This document shows positions 1-6,640 of a DNA stretch of 8,761 nt, in pieces. The DNA lies in the NCBI GenBank assembly GCA_903643055.1, contig CAHJWV010000167.1, positions 1 through 8,761 of the forward strand, given 5' to 3'. The notes beneath the pieces were generated by a model. That model had not been told where the DNA came from. It was given only the letters and a program-made list of their open reading frames with translations, and made no database searches. The first letter of the stretch is position 1. Each line of letters begins with the position of its first letter. The translations under genes and the position numbers were made by a program. This DNA is from Burkholderiales bacterium (GTDB lineage Bacteria; Pseudomonadota; Gammaproteobacteria; Burkholderiales; Burkholderiaceae).

Positions 1-301
1 GTTCGGAGACAGCGTCATAAGCCATGCCGACATCTTCGATGGTCTTCATCGACGCCAGCCCGTGACCGCTCTTGCGCATATTGTCGCTCGCGTCCATCGC
101 CACCGGTGCCATGACATAGAGTGTCAGGATCAGTGCAATGCCGTTGAGCACCATGTTTGGCGGCACTTGCTGCAGGCCCAACGCCTGCCGCAACAAGCCC
201 AGCACGACGACGGTTTTGGCGAAGCTGGTGACCATCAGCGCGATGAACGGCAACAGCGCTAAAGCGCCGATTGCCAGCATGACGGGCAGGTATTCAGACA
301 T
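1..301 (-). CDS. sctR: SctR, T3SS export-gate membrane protein (partial, N-terminal 100 codons)
   Basis: Inner-membrane component of the SctR5S4T1 export gate through which unfolded substrates cross the membrane. The reading frame begins with ATG at 301-299 (MSEYLPVMLAIGAL...) and stays open to the left edge, so the C-terminal part is missing. A hydrophobic segment at about residues 6-27 is followed by the family's strongly conserved block at about residues 27-67, including LLRQALGLQQVPPN and a YVMAPV end. The LQQVPPN form, rather than the flagellar FliP-like TQQAPPN, indicates an injectisome SctR (YscR/HrcR). It starts 12 bases after the sctQ stop. I see no good Shine-Dalgarno (SD) sequence, so it is probably translated by coupling to sctQ. 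Gene order Q-R is universal in this family. Identification is very secure; only the full length is unknown. Confidence 0.97.
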   Translation of the reverse strand, partial: MSEYLPVMLAIGALALLPFIALMVTSFAKTVVVLGLLRQALGLQQVPPNMVLNGIALILTLYVMAPVAMDASDNMRKSGHGLASMKTIEDVGMAYDAVSE

Positions 302-313
302 GGTGTCGCGAGG

Positions 314-634
314 TCAAGCAGAGGAGCGAGGAATTGGCGAGCCCGTATCGGCAGTGGTTTGCAGCGCAGCCACGCGTACCGCAAGGCGATCGCCGACCGT
401 GACCAGCCGCCCCAGACCGATGCGTTGGCCTCCGCACCACAGCACGATGCCGTCGCTGTCGACCGATTGTTCGGTCTCGAACACCTGGCCGACGGCGATC
501 GAGCGCAAGGCCGAGAGCGGCAAGCTCAGACGGCCCAGTTCAAGTTCGATATCGACCTGGATCGAATCCAGCGGATGAGGTGCGTCGTCAGAACGAGCCG
601 CATGGCTGTTGCTATCCGTACCGAGCGAATTCAT
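314..634 (-). CDS. Probable internally initiated SctQ C-terminal product (SctQ-C)
   Basis: An in-frame ATG at codon 282 of sctQ (634-632) would give a 106-residue protein, MNSLGTDSNSHAARSD..., consisting essentially of the C-terminal SpoA domain. TTGGAG lies 7 bases upstream, a good SD at normal spacing. The start falls in the proline/serine-rich linker just before the domain, where a domain-only product would be expected to begin. In Yersinia YscQ, Shigella Spa33 and Salmonella SsaQ the same kind of internal initiation makes a short C-terminal SpoA protein that complexes with the full-length one. The site is visible here; that it is used is inferred from family precedent. Confidence 0.7.
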   Translation of the reverse strand: MNSLGTDSNSHAARSDDAPHPLDSIQVDIELELGRLSLPLSALRSIAVGQVFETEQSVDSDGIVLWCGGQRIGLGRLVTVGDRLAVRVAALQTTADTGSPIPRSSA

Positions 635-1477
635 GGACGTGCTCCAAGGTGGATGCCGGCGTGGCGTGGGCGTGTCTGCCGTGGGAATGGTTGACTTCGA
701 ACGATCTGGTGCGTGCGTGACGCGCAGTTTGGAGGGCGACAGCGATGCGCGGAGGTCCGGAAGCAGCTGACGCCCGAGCCGAATCACGACTTCCGGCGCG
801 TCGAGCTGTGTGGCGGGTGCATCCAACAGCAGCACATCCCCTGGCTCCATCTGGCGTAACTCGGCGACGGTGAGCGACACCGATTCGGCATAGAGGGTCA
901 GGTCGAGTTGCGCGTCATGAGCGGGCGTCGACAGCGCCATTTCACGTGCTGCGCGTGCAATCAGTTGCCATCCTTCACGCTGCAACGCGCGAAGGAAAGC
1001 CGCGCTGCGGCGCGGGCGGCCCTCATCATCATCAGAACCGCGTCTGGAGATGTTCAAGCCCAAGGCCTGCAGACGATCCCAGGTTGGGGCGGTGCCGCTC
1101 AGGCCGGTCAGTTCGATGCGTGCGCCCAGGCGCCGCTCCAACGCCTGCAGCAACTCATTTGCAGCGAAGAGCACGGCAGCGCGCTGCAGGTTGATTGGCA
1201 CACCAGGGGCCAGGGCCGCGCCGATGTCCAGCAAGGCCGCCGGCTCGACAAGCTGCAACTCGAAATCGAGCCCGGCGCAGCGCAGCCTGCACTGCATCTC
1301 TGCACGCCGTGCGGCCCTGTCTTCAAAGGCCACATGGATCTTGTACGTGCCGCAATCGAGCGGCGCCCACTCCCTTCCATAACAGGACAGCTGAACGGTG
1401 GCCACCTCTGTGGCCACCTTCGCGATCGATGGATGGCTGCGCAGCGTTTGCGCGGATTCTTGCTCCAGTAGGCTCAT
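314..1477 (-). CDS. sctQ: SctQ, sorting-platform (C-ring/pod) protein
   Basis: 387-residue cytoplasmic pod protein of the sorting platform, which with SctK and SctL docks the ATPase under the injectisome and receives chaperone-substrate complexes. Residues about 305-375 form a SpoA (surface presentation of antigens) domain, with the block DIELELGRLSLPLSALRS and a later GLGRLVTVGDRLAVRV motif. A less conserved SpoA-like region lies at about 185-245 (LTVAELRQMEPGDVLLLD). A proline/serine-rich linker at about 246-281 separates them. The start ATG overlaps the sctP stop in an ATGA junction, and GAGGA 6 bases upstream supports this start. Length is typical for HrcQ/YscQ/BscQ. A second start at codon 282 is listed separately. 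Confidence 0.94.
   Translation of the reverse strand: MSLLEQESAQTLRSHPSIAKVATEVATVQLSCYGREWAPLDCGTYKIHVAFEDRAARRAEMQCRLRCAGLDFELQLVEPAALLDIGAALAPGVPINLQRAAVLFAANELLQALERRLGARIELTGLSGTAPTWDRLQALGLNISRRGSDDDEGRPRRSAAFLRALQREGWQLIARAAREMALSTPAHDAQLDLTLYAESVSLTVAELRQMEPGDVLLLDAPATQLDAPEVVIRLGRQLLPDLRASLSPSKLRVTHAPDRSKSTIPTADTPTPRRHPPWSTSMNSLGTDSNSHAARSDDAPHPLDSIQVDIELELGRLSLPLSALRSIAVGQVFETEQSVDSDGIVLWCGGQRIGLGRLVTVGDRLAVRVAALQTTADTGSPIPRSSA
642..647 (-). promoter_or_regulatory. Internal ribosome binding site within sctQ
   Basis: On the minus strand the sequence TTGGAG is followed after 7 bases by the in-frame ATG of codon 282. It lies inside sctQ coding sequence, at the end of the proline-rich linker, and would direct synthesis of the C-terminal SpoA fragment. 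Confidence 0.65.
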
Positions 1478-2052
1478 TGCAAATCCTCGGCAGCGACAAG
1501 AAACACAGTGGTTCCCGTGCCCGCCACACGCAGGTCGCGCAGTGATTGGTTCAAGCGGGGCAGTGCTTCGACGATGGTGCGATAAGCATCTTCACTGGCC
1601 GTGCGAAGTACCACCGAAAGCTGGCCTTCGACGCCAGCGATGTCGACTTCAGTCGCGGGCAACAGCTCTTCGCGCAGGCGCACCAGCAGGCGCCAACGGT
1701 CTCCCGGCAATTGACGACCGGTGCGCACGCCGTCGGCAATGTCGCGCAGCAAGCCTTCGAGCACGCTTTCGTCGACCGGCCCACCAGGCAAGCCGCGCTC
1801 GATGGTTTCGCGGAACAGGCCGAACAAGCCACCCGGCAGCCCTTGGCCAGGCAGCATCAGGTCGTAGCGCGCGCGATTGCCCGGCGAGCGGCCGCCGCTG
1901 CCGCCGCTGCCGCCGTCAGCATCGGTATCGCTCCCGGCGTTGTTCGGGTCGCGTCGCAACGCCGCGTCAAAGCGCATGCCCGCCTCGCTGCGAGGCGGGG
2001 TGGATTCGGCGCCTCCCACGGGGCGAATGCGATCGGCATCGATGCGGCTCAT
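1474..2052 (-). CDS. sctP: SctP-like needle-length / substrate-specificity switch protein (short form)
   Basis: 192 residues. The N-terminal 60 or so residues are polar and disordered-looking, with a Gly-Ser stretch (GGSGGSGG, residues 47-54). The C-terminal part (about 125-175) carries a FliK/YscP C-terminal (T3S4)-like pattern: LLPATEVDIAGVEGQLSVVL followed by a helix ending EALPRLNQSLR. This domain contacts the SctU switch protein and changes secretion from needle parts to later substrates. The position between sctO and sctQ is the canonical sctP slot. It is short: rulers such as YscP are several hundred residues. Its ATG overlaps the sctO stop (ATGA) and its own stop overlaps the sctQ ATG, so it is probably translated by coupling; no SD is evident. 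The family assignment rests on position plus the C-terminal pattern. Confidence 0.82.
   Translation of the reverse strand: MSRIDADRIRPVGGAESTPPRSEAGMRFDAALRRDPNNAGSDTDADGGSGGSGGRSPGNRARYDLMLPGQGLPGGLFGLFRETIERGLPGGPVDESVLEGLLRDIADGVRTGRQLPGDRWRLLVRLREELLPATEVDIAGVEGQLSVVLRTASEDAYRTIVEALPRLNQSLRDLRVAGTGTTVFLVAAEDLQ
1891..1914 (-). repeat. 9-base tandem repeat encoding Gly-Gly-Ser in sctP
   Basis: On the plus strand gccgccgct occurs twice in tandem, followed by gccgcc, about 2.7 copies. In the sctP frame it encodes the glycine-serine stretch at residues 47-54. Such a unit can change copy number by slippage without breaking the frame, varying linker length. Confidence 0.75.
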
Positions 2053-2558
2053 GGCAGGTTGGCCGCAGCCTGGTTAGCGATCCACATGGGCGCGAAATCA
2101 TCGTCGGCGAGTTGCTCGGCCATGGCCGCCAGGGTTCGCTCATCTCGGCGCGCCACACGGTTGCCGGCTTCTTCGACCTTGCGGTGCCCGCGAACGCGTG
2201 CCACGTGCGCCTGACGCGCTTCGTCCATCGACGCTTCGGCTTTTTGTACCTTGACGGCCAATTCTGGAAGAGTGCGTTCGCAAGCCTGCGCGTCTTCCTT
2301 CAGCTGAGCCGCGACATGCAAAGTCCATTGCGCCTGCTCCGCATTCATCGTGCTGCTGCTGGCCACTTGGGCCAGCGTCTCTTCGGCTTCGCGCTCAAGC
2401 CGCGCTTGCTCGAGCACGGCCTGCTCACGAGCCGAAAGTGCCAACGCATGATTCTCCTTTTGCTCGTGATACATGCGCAGTGCGCGCCTTTCACGCAGCG
2501 CGTGAATTGGCAGCAAAGCTTGGAGCAAGTTCTTTCTCAAAAGGGCCTCGCAAGGCAT
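2049..2558 (-). CDS. sctO: SctO, T3SS ATPase stalk protein
   Basis: 169-residue protein, charged and almost wholly alpha-helical, rich in Ala, Glu, Arg and Gln, with no membrane segment. Residues about 20-65 and 80-150 look like two antiparallel coiled-coil helices, the FliJ/YscO architecture. SctO is the central stalk that inserts into the SctN hexamer and links it to the export gate protein SctV, coupling ATPase activity to export. Sequence conservation in this family is low, so identity rests on helical composition, size (YscO is about 150 residues) and the position directly after sctN. The start ATG is 20 bases past the sctN stop; the SD is weak. The stop overlaps the sctP start by four bases. 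Confidence 0.87.
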   Translation of the reverse strand: MPCEALLRKNLLQALLPIHALRERRALRMYHEQKENHALALSAREQAVLEQARLEREAEETLAQVASSSTMNAEQAQWTLHVAAQLKEDAQACERTLPELAVKVQKAEASMDEARQAHVARVRGHRKVEEAGNRVARRDERTLAAMAEQLADDDFAPMWIANQAAANLP

Positions 2559-2578
2559 TGAGCATTCATCACGTGCCT

Positions 2579-3904
2579 TTACTTCACCAGATCCAGCAAG
2601 CGGCGCAGGCTCTTGGCTGCACGTTCGGGCTTGTCGGTGCTTTGATTCAGGAACTCGCGAATGGCTGGCATCTTGGCGATCGCTTGATCGGCCAGCGCAT
2701 CACTGCCGGCGCGGTACTCGCCGACTTGAATCAGCAACTCGATTTCACGGTGACGCGAGATCATTGAGCGCAAGCGTCGTGCCGCATTCATCTGCTCCGC
2801 GTTGGCCACGGCCGGCATCAAACGAGACAGGCTGGCCAGCACGTCGATGGCCGGGTATTGCTGCGTTTGAGCGATTGCGCGAGTCAGGATGATGTGGCCA
2901 TCGAGAATCGAGCGCACTTCCTCGGCAATGGGGTCGGAGTCGTCTTCACCCTCCATTAGCACGGTGTAGACCGCCGTCATTGAACCTTTGGCCGAATTGC
3001 CCGCGCGCTCAAGCAGGCGCGGCAGCGCGGCAAACACAGAGGGCGGATAACCGCGCCGTGTGGGCGGTTCTCCGCAGGCCAGACCGATCTCGCGCAATGC
3101 GCGGGCCAGGCGGGTTAGCGAATCCATGACCAGCAAGACATTGCCGCCCTGATCGCGGAAGTGTTCTGCGATCGTTGTCGCAACATAACTCGCCTTGACC
3201 CGCTCAGAGGCCGAACTGTCGGATGTGGCGGCCACCACCACCGAGCGGCTCATGCCTTTGCTGCCGAGCGTGTGGTGAACGAACTCGCCGACTTCGCGGC
3301 CGCGCTCGCCAACCAGCGCCACCACGCACACATCGACGTCGCTCTCGCGAACCAGCATGCCGGACAAGGTGCTCTTGCCCACGCCGGCCGGTGCGAAGAT
3401 GCCTACGCGTTGCCCGCGGCCCATCGTCAGCAGTGTGTCGATCGAGCGCACACCGGTTGCAAATGGCATGTCGACCGGCTTGCGATCGAGCGGGGCAGGC
3501 GAGGTGGATTGCGACGGCGCCCATTGCGTGGCACCCAGCGGCCCCCGGCCATCGATGGGGCGGCCGAAGCCGTCGAGCACACGGCCGAGCAGGGCATCGC
3601 CCACCGGCACCCGGTGGCCCTGATTCAACGGGATCACCCGGGCGCCGACCGATAAGCCGTCGAGTTCGCCGTGAGGCATCAGCAGAGCGCATTCGTTGAC
3701 AAGGCCGGTGACCTCGGCGAACTGCACACTGCCGTCGACCAACCTGAGTTCGCACATATCGCCGATGCGTGCATCGATGCCTGCCACGCGAATCAAGGTG
3801 CCGCGAGCCTCGACCACACGGCCGCATAACGTGACGGGTGCCGTGGCGCCCAGTGCCCTTGCAACGCTTTCACGCAGGCCGCTGCTTTGCGCGAGCACGC
3901 TCAT
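2579..3904 (-). CDS. sctN: SctN, T3SS hexameric ATPase
   Basis: 441-residue cytoplasmic ATPase that detaches chaperones and unfolds substrates at the base of the injectisome. An N-terminal beta-barrel (about 1-90) precedes the catalytic domain. The P-loop reads GIFAPAGVGKSTL, with K177. The catalytic glutamate is in LVGERGREVGEF (E200). Walker B is NVLLVMDSLTR (D261), followed by GEPPTRRGYPPSVFA, typical of FliI/HrcN/YscN. PAIDVLASLS (361-370) matches the ATPase alpha/beta signature. Length equals that of the family (about 430-450). The ATG forms a 4-base overlap with the sctL stop and has GGAG 7 bases upstream. All catalytic residues are present, so the protein should be active. SctN rather than flagellar FliI is set by the surrounding injectisome genes. 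Confidence 0.98.
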   Translation of the reverse strand: MSVLAQSSGLRESVARALGATAPVTLCGRVVEARGTLIRVAGIDARIGDMCELRLVDGSVQFAEVTGLVNECALLMPHGELDGLSVGARVIPLNQGHRVPVGDALLGRVLDGFGRPIDGRGPLGATQWAPSQSTSPAPLDRKPVDMPFATGVRSIDTLLTMGRGQRVGIFAPAGVGKSTLSGMLVRESDVDVCVVALVGERGREVGEFVHHTLGSKGMSRSVVVAATSDSSASERVKASYVATTIAEHFRDQGGNVLLVMDSLTRLARALREIGLACGEPPTRRGYPPSVFAALPRLLERAGNSAKGSMTAVYTVLMEGEDDSDPIAEEVRSILDGHIILTRAIAQTQQYPAIDVLASLSRLMPAVANAEQMNAARRLRSMISRHREIELLIQVGEYRAGSDALADQAIAKMPAIREFLNQSTDKPERAAKSLRRLLDLVK

Positions 3905-4659
3905 GGCGTATCTCCAGGCCTTGTCGCTTGATCGATCGATGAAGCATCCTGACCTGCTGCGGCCTGGGCAGCGTTTCCGATCAGCACGTCATCAGCAGCC
4001 CCCGGCAATGCGACACCGGCGTTCAACTTAATCGACGCCAGCGCCGAAGTGACCGCCGTGCGAACCGCTGCGAGTTGCACATCCAGGCTCGCATCGGCAA
4101 TACCGACATCGGTTTCGAAAATGCAGCCATCCGGGTTGATCATTGCATCACCCACGATGCTGACGATGTCGGCTGCAGCCATGTCGGTGCGTGCTTCGGC
4201 CAACGCCGCGCGGGCTTCATCGACTTGCGTCGGGTGCACTCGCAGACGGGCCCAGCGTGCTTGACGGATCATGCCGCTGACAGTGTCGAGCGCGCTGGCC
4301 AGCAAGGCGCGCCGCGGTGCGTTTTTCACCAGCACGGCCACCGCGTCGGCCACGATTTCGACCAGCGTGGGTGTCAAGTCATGTAGCGCCACATGGCGCG
4401 CAGCCTGCGCGACTGCCAGCCGATTGGCGAGCTCTCTGGTGGCCTTTTCCAGCCCTTGGGCAAACCCACGTTGGCGAGACTCCTCATGCGCGGCGAGGGT
4501 TTGATCGAGCAGCGACTTGTCGCGCGATTCGGCCCGCCGCAACAAGGCGTTGGCCTCCGTGACAGCGGCCACGTCACGCTGCTTGAGCAGACGTGAGGTG
4601 GTCGATACCGCAAACGCGGGCAGGTCAGTCAGAACAACCAGGTCCATTCGGGTGCCCAT
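3901..4659 (-). CDS. sctL: SctL, ATPase regulator / sorting-platform spoke protein
   Basis: 252 residues from the first ATG; a second in-frame ATG (codon 5, 4647-4645) is equally possible and neither has a clear SD. FliH/HrpE/YscL family: it links the SctN ATPase to SctQ and restrains ATPase activity. A helical Ala/Glu/Arg-rich N-terminal half (about 25-110) is followed by a C-terminal domain with the family's best conserved block, GCIFETDVGIADASLDVQL (about 168-186), corresponding to the E-T-x-x-G-x-x-D-A-S-L pattern of HrpE/FliH. After about residue 208 there is a roughly 45-residue Ala/Asp-rich tail that looks disordered and is longer than in most homologues. The 5' end overlaps sctK by 31 bases and the stop overlaps the sctN start, so it sits in a coupled K-L-N block. 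Confidence 0.93.
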   Translation of the reverse strand: MGTRMDLVVLTDLPAFAVSTTSRLLKQRDVAAVTEANALLRRAESRDKSLLDQTLAAHEESRQRGFAQGLEKATRELANRLAVAQAARHVALHDLTPTLVEIVADAVAVLVKNAPRRALLASALDTVSGMIRQARWARLRVHPTQVDEARAALAEARTDMAAADIVSIVGDAMINPDGCIFETDVGIADASLDVQLAAVRTAVTSALASIKLNAGVALPGAADDVLIGNAAQAAAGQDASSIDQATRPGDTP

Positions 4660-5396
4660 CGTGGAATGAGGTCGGAGATGATCTTTTCAGTCATGCGCGC
4701 CGAATGCGCGGCAGACAAGGCCGAAGGCTTGTCGAGGCGTTGATCTTCAGACTGGCGAGGAAGGCAAAAGGCGGCTCTTGAGGCTGCTGCGCGCTGAGTG
4801 TTGCCGGCCTCTTTCACGACACGCAGCAGCTGCACGTCGCCGATGCGTGTCAGGCGTCGCACCAGGCCACCGGCATCGAAAGGCTCCCATTGCAGCGTCA
4901 GCTCACCGGGCGCTCGCGGCACGCTCTCGGCCACCGAAAGCCACAGCGTCGACAGCGCGTCACCGAGGCAGGTGCTGAGCATCGTCAACCGTTCCTTGCG
5001 CACCACCTGGCGCAGGCTGTCGCGGTGCGCTGCCACGCCCACGGCCAGCGCAACGCGGCGGCGCGCGGCGGTGTCCATCATGAACATGCGGGCTGCGTAG
5101 TCGCGCAGCGACCAGTCGCACAGCGCCTCCAAACCCTGGTCACGCAGCAGCCCGCGCGAAAGTTCTTGCCGCACGCGTGGTGAGGCTTCTGGAGCCCAGT
5201 CGGGCAGCCAGCTTGGGTCGGCGTATTCGGCTGGCTCCAGGTTGAAGCGGATGAGGGCCTTTGCCCAGCGGCCTTCTACCGGCCCAGCGTCTGGCGCGCC
5301 CGCGACAGCACCTTCCATGTGGAGGGGTGGAGTCATGGGCTGAGCCGTTGACGGGGCTGGGATGGAGCCGGGCACTGAAAGGCGATCTGATCGCAA
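4629..5396 (-). CDS. sctK: SctK, sorting-platform adaptor
   Basis: 255 residues if started at the TTG that directly follows the sctJ stop; in-frame ATGs at codon 21 (5336-5334) and codon 27 (5318-5316) would give 235 or 229 residues, closer to YscK (about 210). None has a clear SD. The first 40 residues are Pro/Ala/Gly-rich and low complexity, which favours a later start or a disordered N-terminus. The core has YscK/HrpD-like features: LIRFNLEPAEYADPSWLP at about 50-67, then a helical LRDYAARMF region and a C-terminal SDLIPRWAPEWTWLF. SctK joins the SctQ-SctL pods to the cytoplasmic domain of SctD. Position between sctJ and sctL is canonical. No membrane segment. Family is confident; the start is not. 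Confidence 0.88.
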   Translation of the reverse strand: MRSDRLSVPGSIPAPSTAQPMTPPLHMEGAVAGAPDAGPVEGRWAKALIRFNLEPAEYADPSWLPDWAPEASPRVRQELSRGLLRDQGLEALCDWSLRDYAARMFMMDTAARRRVALAVGVAAHRDSLRQVVRKERLTMLSTCLGDALSTLWLSVAESVPRAPGELTLQWEPFDAGGLVRRLTRIGDVQLLRVVKEAGNTQRAAASRAAFCLPRQSEDQRLDKPSALSAAHSARMTEKIISDLIPRWAPEWTWLF

Positions 5397-6191
5397 CTAA
5401 CGCGGCTGTGAGTTCGAACGGGCCAGGGCCACGACGCGAGGCGACACGTTGTGGCGCCAAGCCTGCCAACCCAGCAAGCCCAACGCGATCACCAAGCCGG
5501 TGCCCAGCATCCAGGCGAGCGTGACCACGACCGATTCACCGAGTACGCCCGAGGGCTCGGGCGGAGGCGGAGTGTTGGAGACGCGTGAAGCGAAGAAAGT
5601 CAGAGAGACGTTGTCGACGTTCAAGCCCTCGATGCTGCGGGCCACCAGCGTGCGGATGGCCGGCGCCATTTGCTGAACGTCGGCATCGGGCAGGTGCTTG
5701 ATGAAGATCGCCGCCGACGCTGGCGGCAGCTTCTCGGCCAAAGGGTCCTGGACCGGCATCACCGGGTGCACCCGAGCGGAGATCACGCCATCGATGCGGG
5801 ACAGCGTGTTCGACAGCTCCTGCGAGACCACGAAGAGATAGCGCATGCGCATCTCGGCAGGCGTCGAAACCAGCCCTTCCTTCTTGAACATCTCGCCCAT
5901 GTTGACGAAGCGCTCGCGCGGCACGCCGTGACGACGCGTCACGTGCATGGCTTTCTGAAGGTCTTTGGCGTCGACCTCGATCCTCCAGAGTTCGCCTTCG
6001 ACCACGGTCTTGGTCGCGCCGATGCCTTCGCTGTAAAGCACGTCGAGCGCAGCGTTGGCGTCGGCCTCATCGATCTTGCCGAACAGTTCTTCTTTGCAGC
6101 CGCTCAACAGGCAGGCCCACAACGCAAAGGCGAGCAGCCAGCAACTGCGAGCGCCACGCGACGCGCCGGCATGCAAGAGGGGCGAATGCAT
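5397..6191 (-). CDS. sctJ: SctJ, inner-membrane ring lipoprotein
   Basis: 264 residues. A lipoprotein signal peptide with a basic N-region and hydrophobic core ends in the lipobox LLSGC, making C32 the lipidated residue. The periplasmic part has the two ring-building domains of the YscJ/PrgK/FliF family: the block with LDVLYSEGIGATKT (about 50-63) and the one with LSRIDGVISARVHPVMP (about 130-146), then GLNVDNVSLTFF (about 189-200). A C-terminal membrane helix spans about 221-241, with a short basic cytoplasmic tail. SctJ forms the inner of the two concentric membrane rings with SctD. The ATG is 4 bases after the sctI stop, with AAGGGTG about 8 bases upstream. It ends in TAG, immediately followed in the same frame by the TTG of sctK. 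Confidence 0.97.
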   Translation of the reverse strand: MHSPLLHAGASRGARSCWLLAFALWACLLSGCKEELFGKIDEADANAALDVLYSEGIGATKTVVEGELWRIEVDAKDLQKAMHVTRRHGVPRERFVNMGEMFKKEGLVSTPAEMRMRYLFVVSQELSNTLSRIDGVISARVHPVMPVQDPLAEKLPPASAAIFIKHLPDADVQQMAPAIRTLVARSIEGLNVDNVSLTFFASRVSNTPPPPEPSGVLGESVVVTLAWMLGTGLVIALGLLGWQAWRHNVSPRVVALARSNSQPR

Positions 6192-6195
6192 CAGA

Positions 6196-6612
6196 TCACC
6201 CTTGTTGTTGGAACAGCGTGGTCACGCCCTGCTTGGCCGTGCTCATGGTTTCCATCATCAGCGTGGTGCGCAGAATCTCGGATTGCACCGTGATGAGGTC
6301 TTCGCCGAACGCCCAGAACTGTTCGGCCTGCGAGAGCTGCTCATCGTCGGCGCCGCCGCCATGGTCCTGCCTGTCCGACGCTTCGGCGTGCTTCATCGCG
6401 GGCGCCTTCAGGTCCATCGACTGGAATGATTGCATCACGTTGAGCAGCGGGTTGCCGGCCATCGAGCTGGCGGGGCGGTCCACGTAGAAATCACCGCCTT
6501 CGGGCTGGGCCTGCAAGGCTTCCTTGAATTGGGCCGCGGCCTTGCTGCAGTCCGCGCCGCCATCGGTGCTGGCGCCTGCCGAAACCTTGCTTGCGAGAGT
6601 GATGCATTCCAT
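6196..6612 (-). CDS. sctI: SctI, inner-rod protein
   Basis: 138-residue early substrate that forms the inner rod/adapter joining the export gate to the needle. The N-terminal two thirds are polar and poorly conserved; a Gly/Asp/His-rich stretch lies at about 78-90. The C-terminal 40 residues (about 97-137) form an amphipathic helix ending MMETMSTAKQGVTTLFQQQ, the pattern of YscI/PrgJ/BscI rods, whose C-termini end in a similar GxxTLFxxQ motif. AGAGG 6 bases before the ATG supports this start. The gene directly precedes sctJ, as expected. No gene corresponding to yscH (yopR) lies between it and sctG; the gap is 28 bases. Confidence 0.88.
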   Translation of the reverse strand: MECITLASKVSAGASTDGGADCSKAAAQFKEALQAQPEGGDFYVDRPASSMAGNPLLNVMQSFQSMDLKAPAMKHAEASDRQDHGGGADDEQLSQAEQFWAFGEDLITVQSEILRTTLMMETMSTAKQGVTTLFQQQG

Positions 6613-6640
6613 CAGAAACCTCTTTGAGAACGGAGTTCAA

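Noticed and set aside
908..1471. Plus-strand open frame of 187 codons opposite sctQ
   Set aside because: Antisense to the sctQ coding region with no domain or context; explained by high GC and scarce stop codons.
1398..2561. Plus-strand open frame of 387 codons opposite sctP, sctO and part of sctQ
   Set aside because: It lies antisense to three well-supported genes, is Arg/Cys/Ala-rich as expected for a high-GC shadow frame, and shows no recognisable domain.
3204..3827. Minus-strand alternative frame of 207 codons within sctN
   Set aside because: Same strand but a different frame inside the highly conserved ATPase; Arg/Gly-rich without motifs.
2579..3904. Flagellar ATPase FliI instead of SctN
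   Set aside because: All neighbours (SctD, I, J, K, O, P, Q) are injectisome types, including a SctJ lipoprotein and SctK, which have no place in a flagellar operon of this order.
5670..6293. Plus-strand open frame of 207 codons opposite sctJ
   Set aside because: sctJ is unambiguous here, with lipobox, ring domains and membrane helix; the opposite frame is His/Arg-rich noise.
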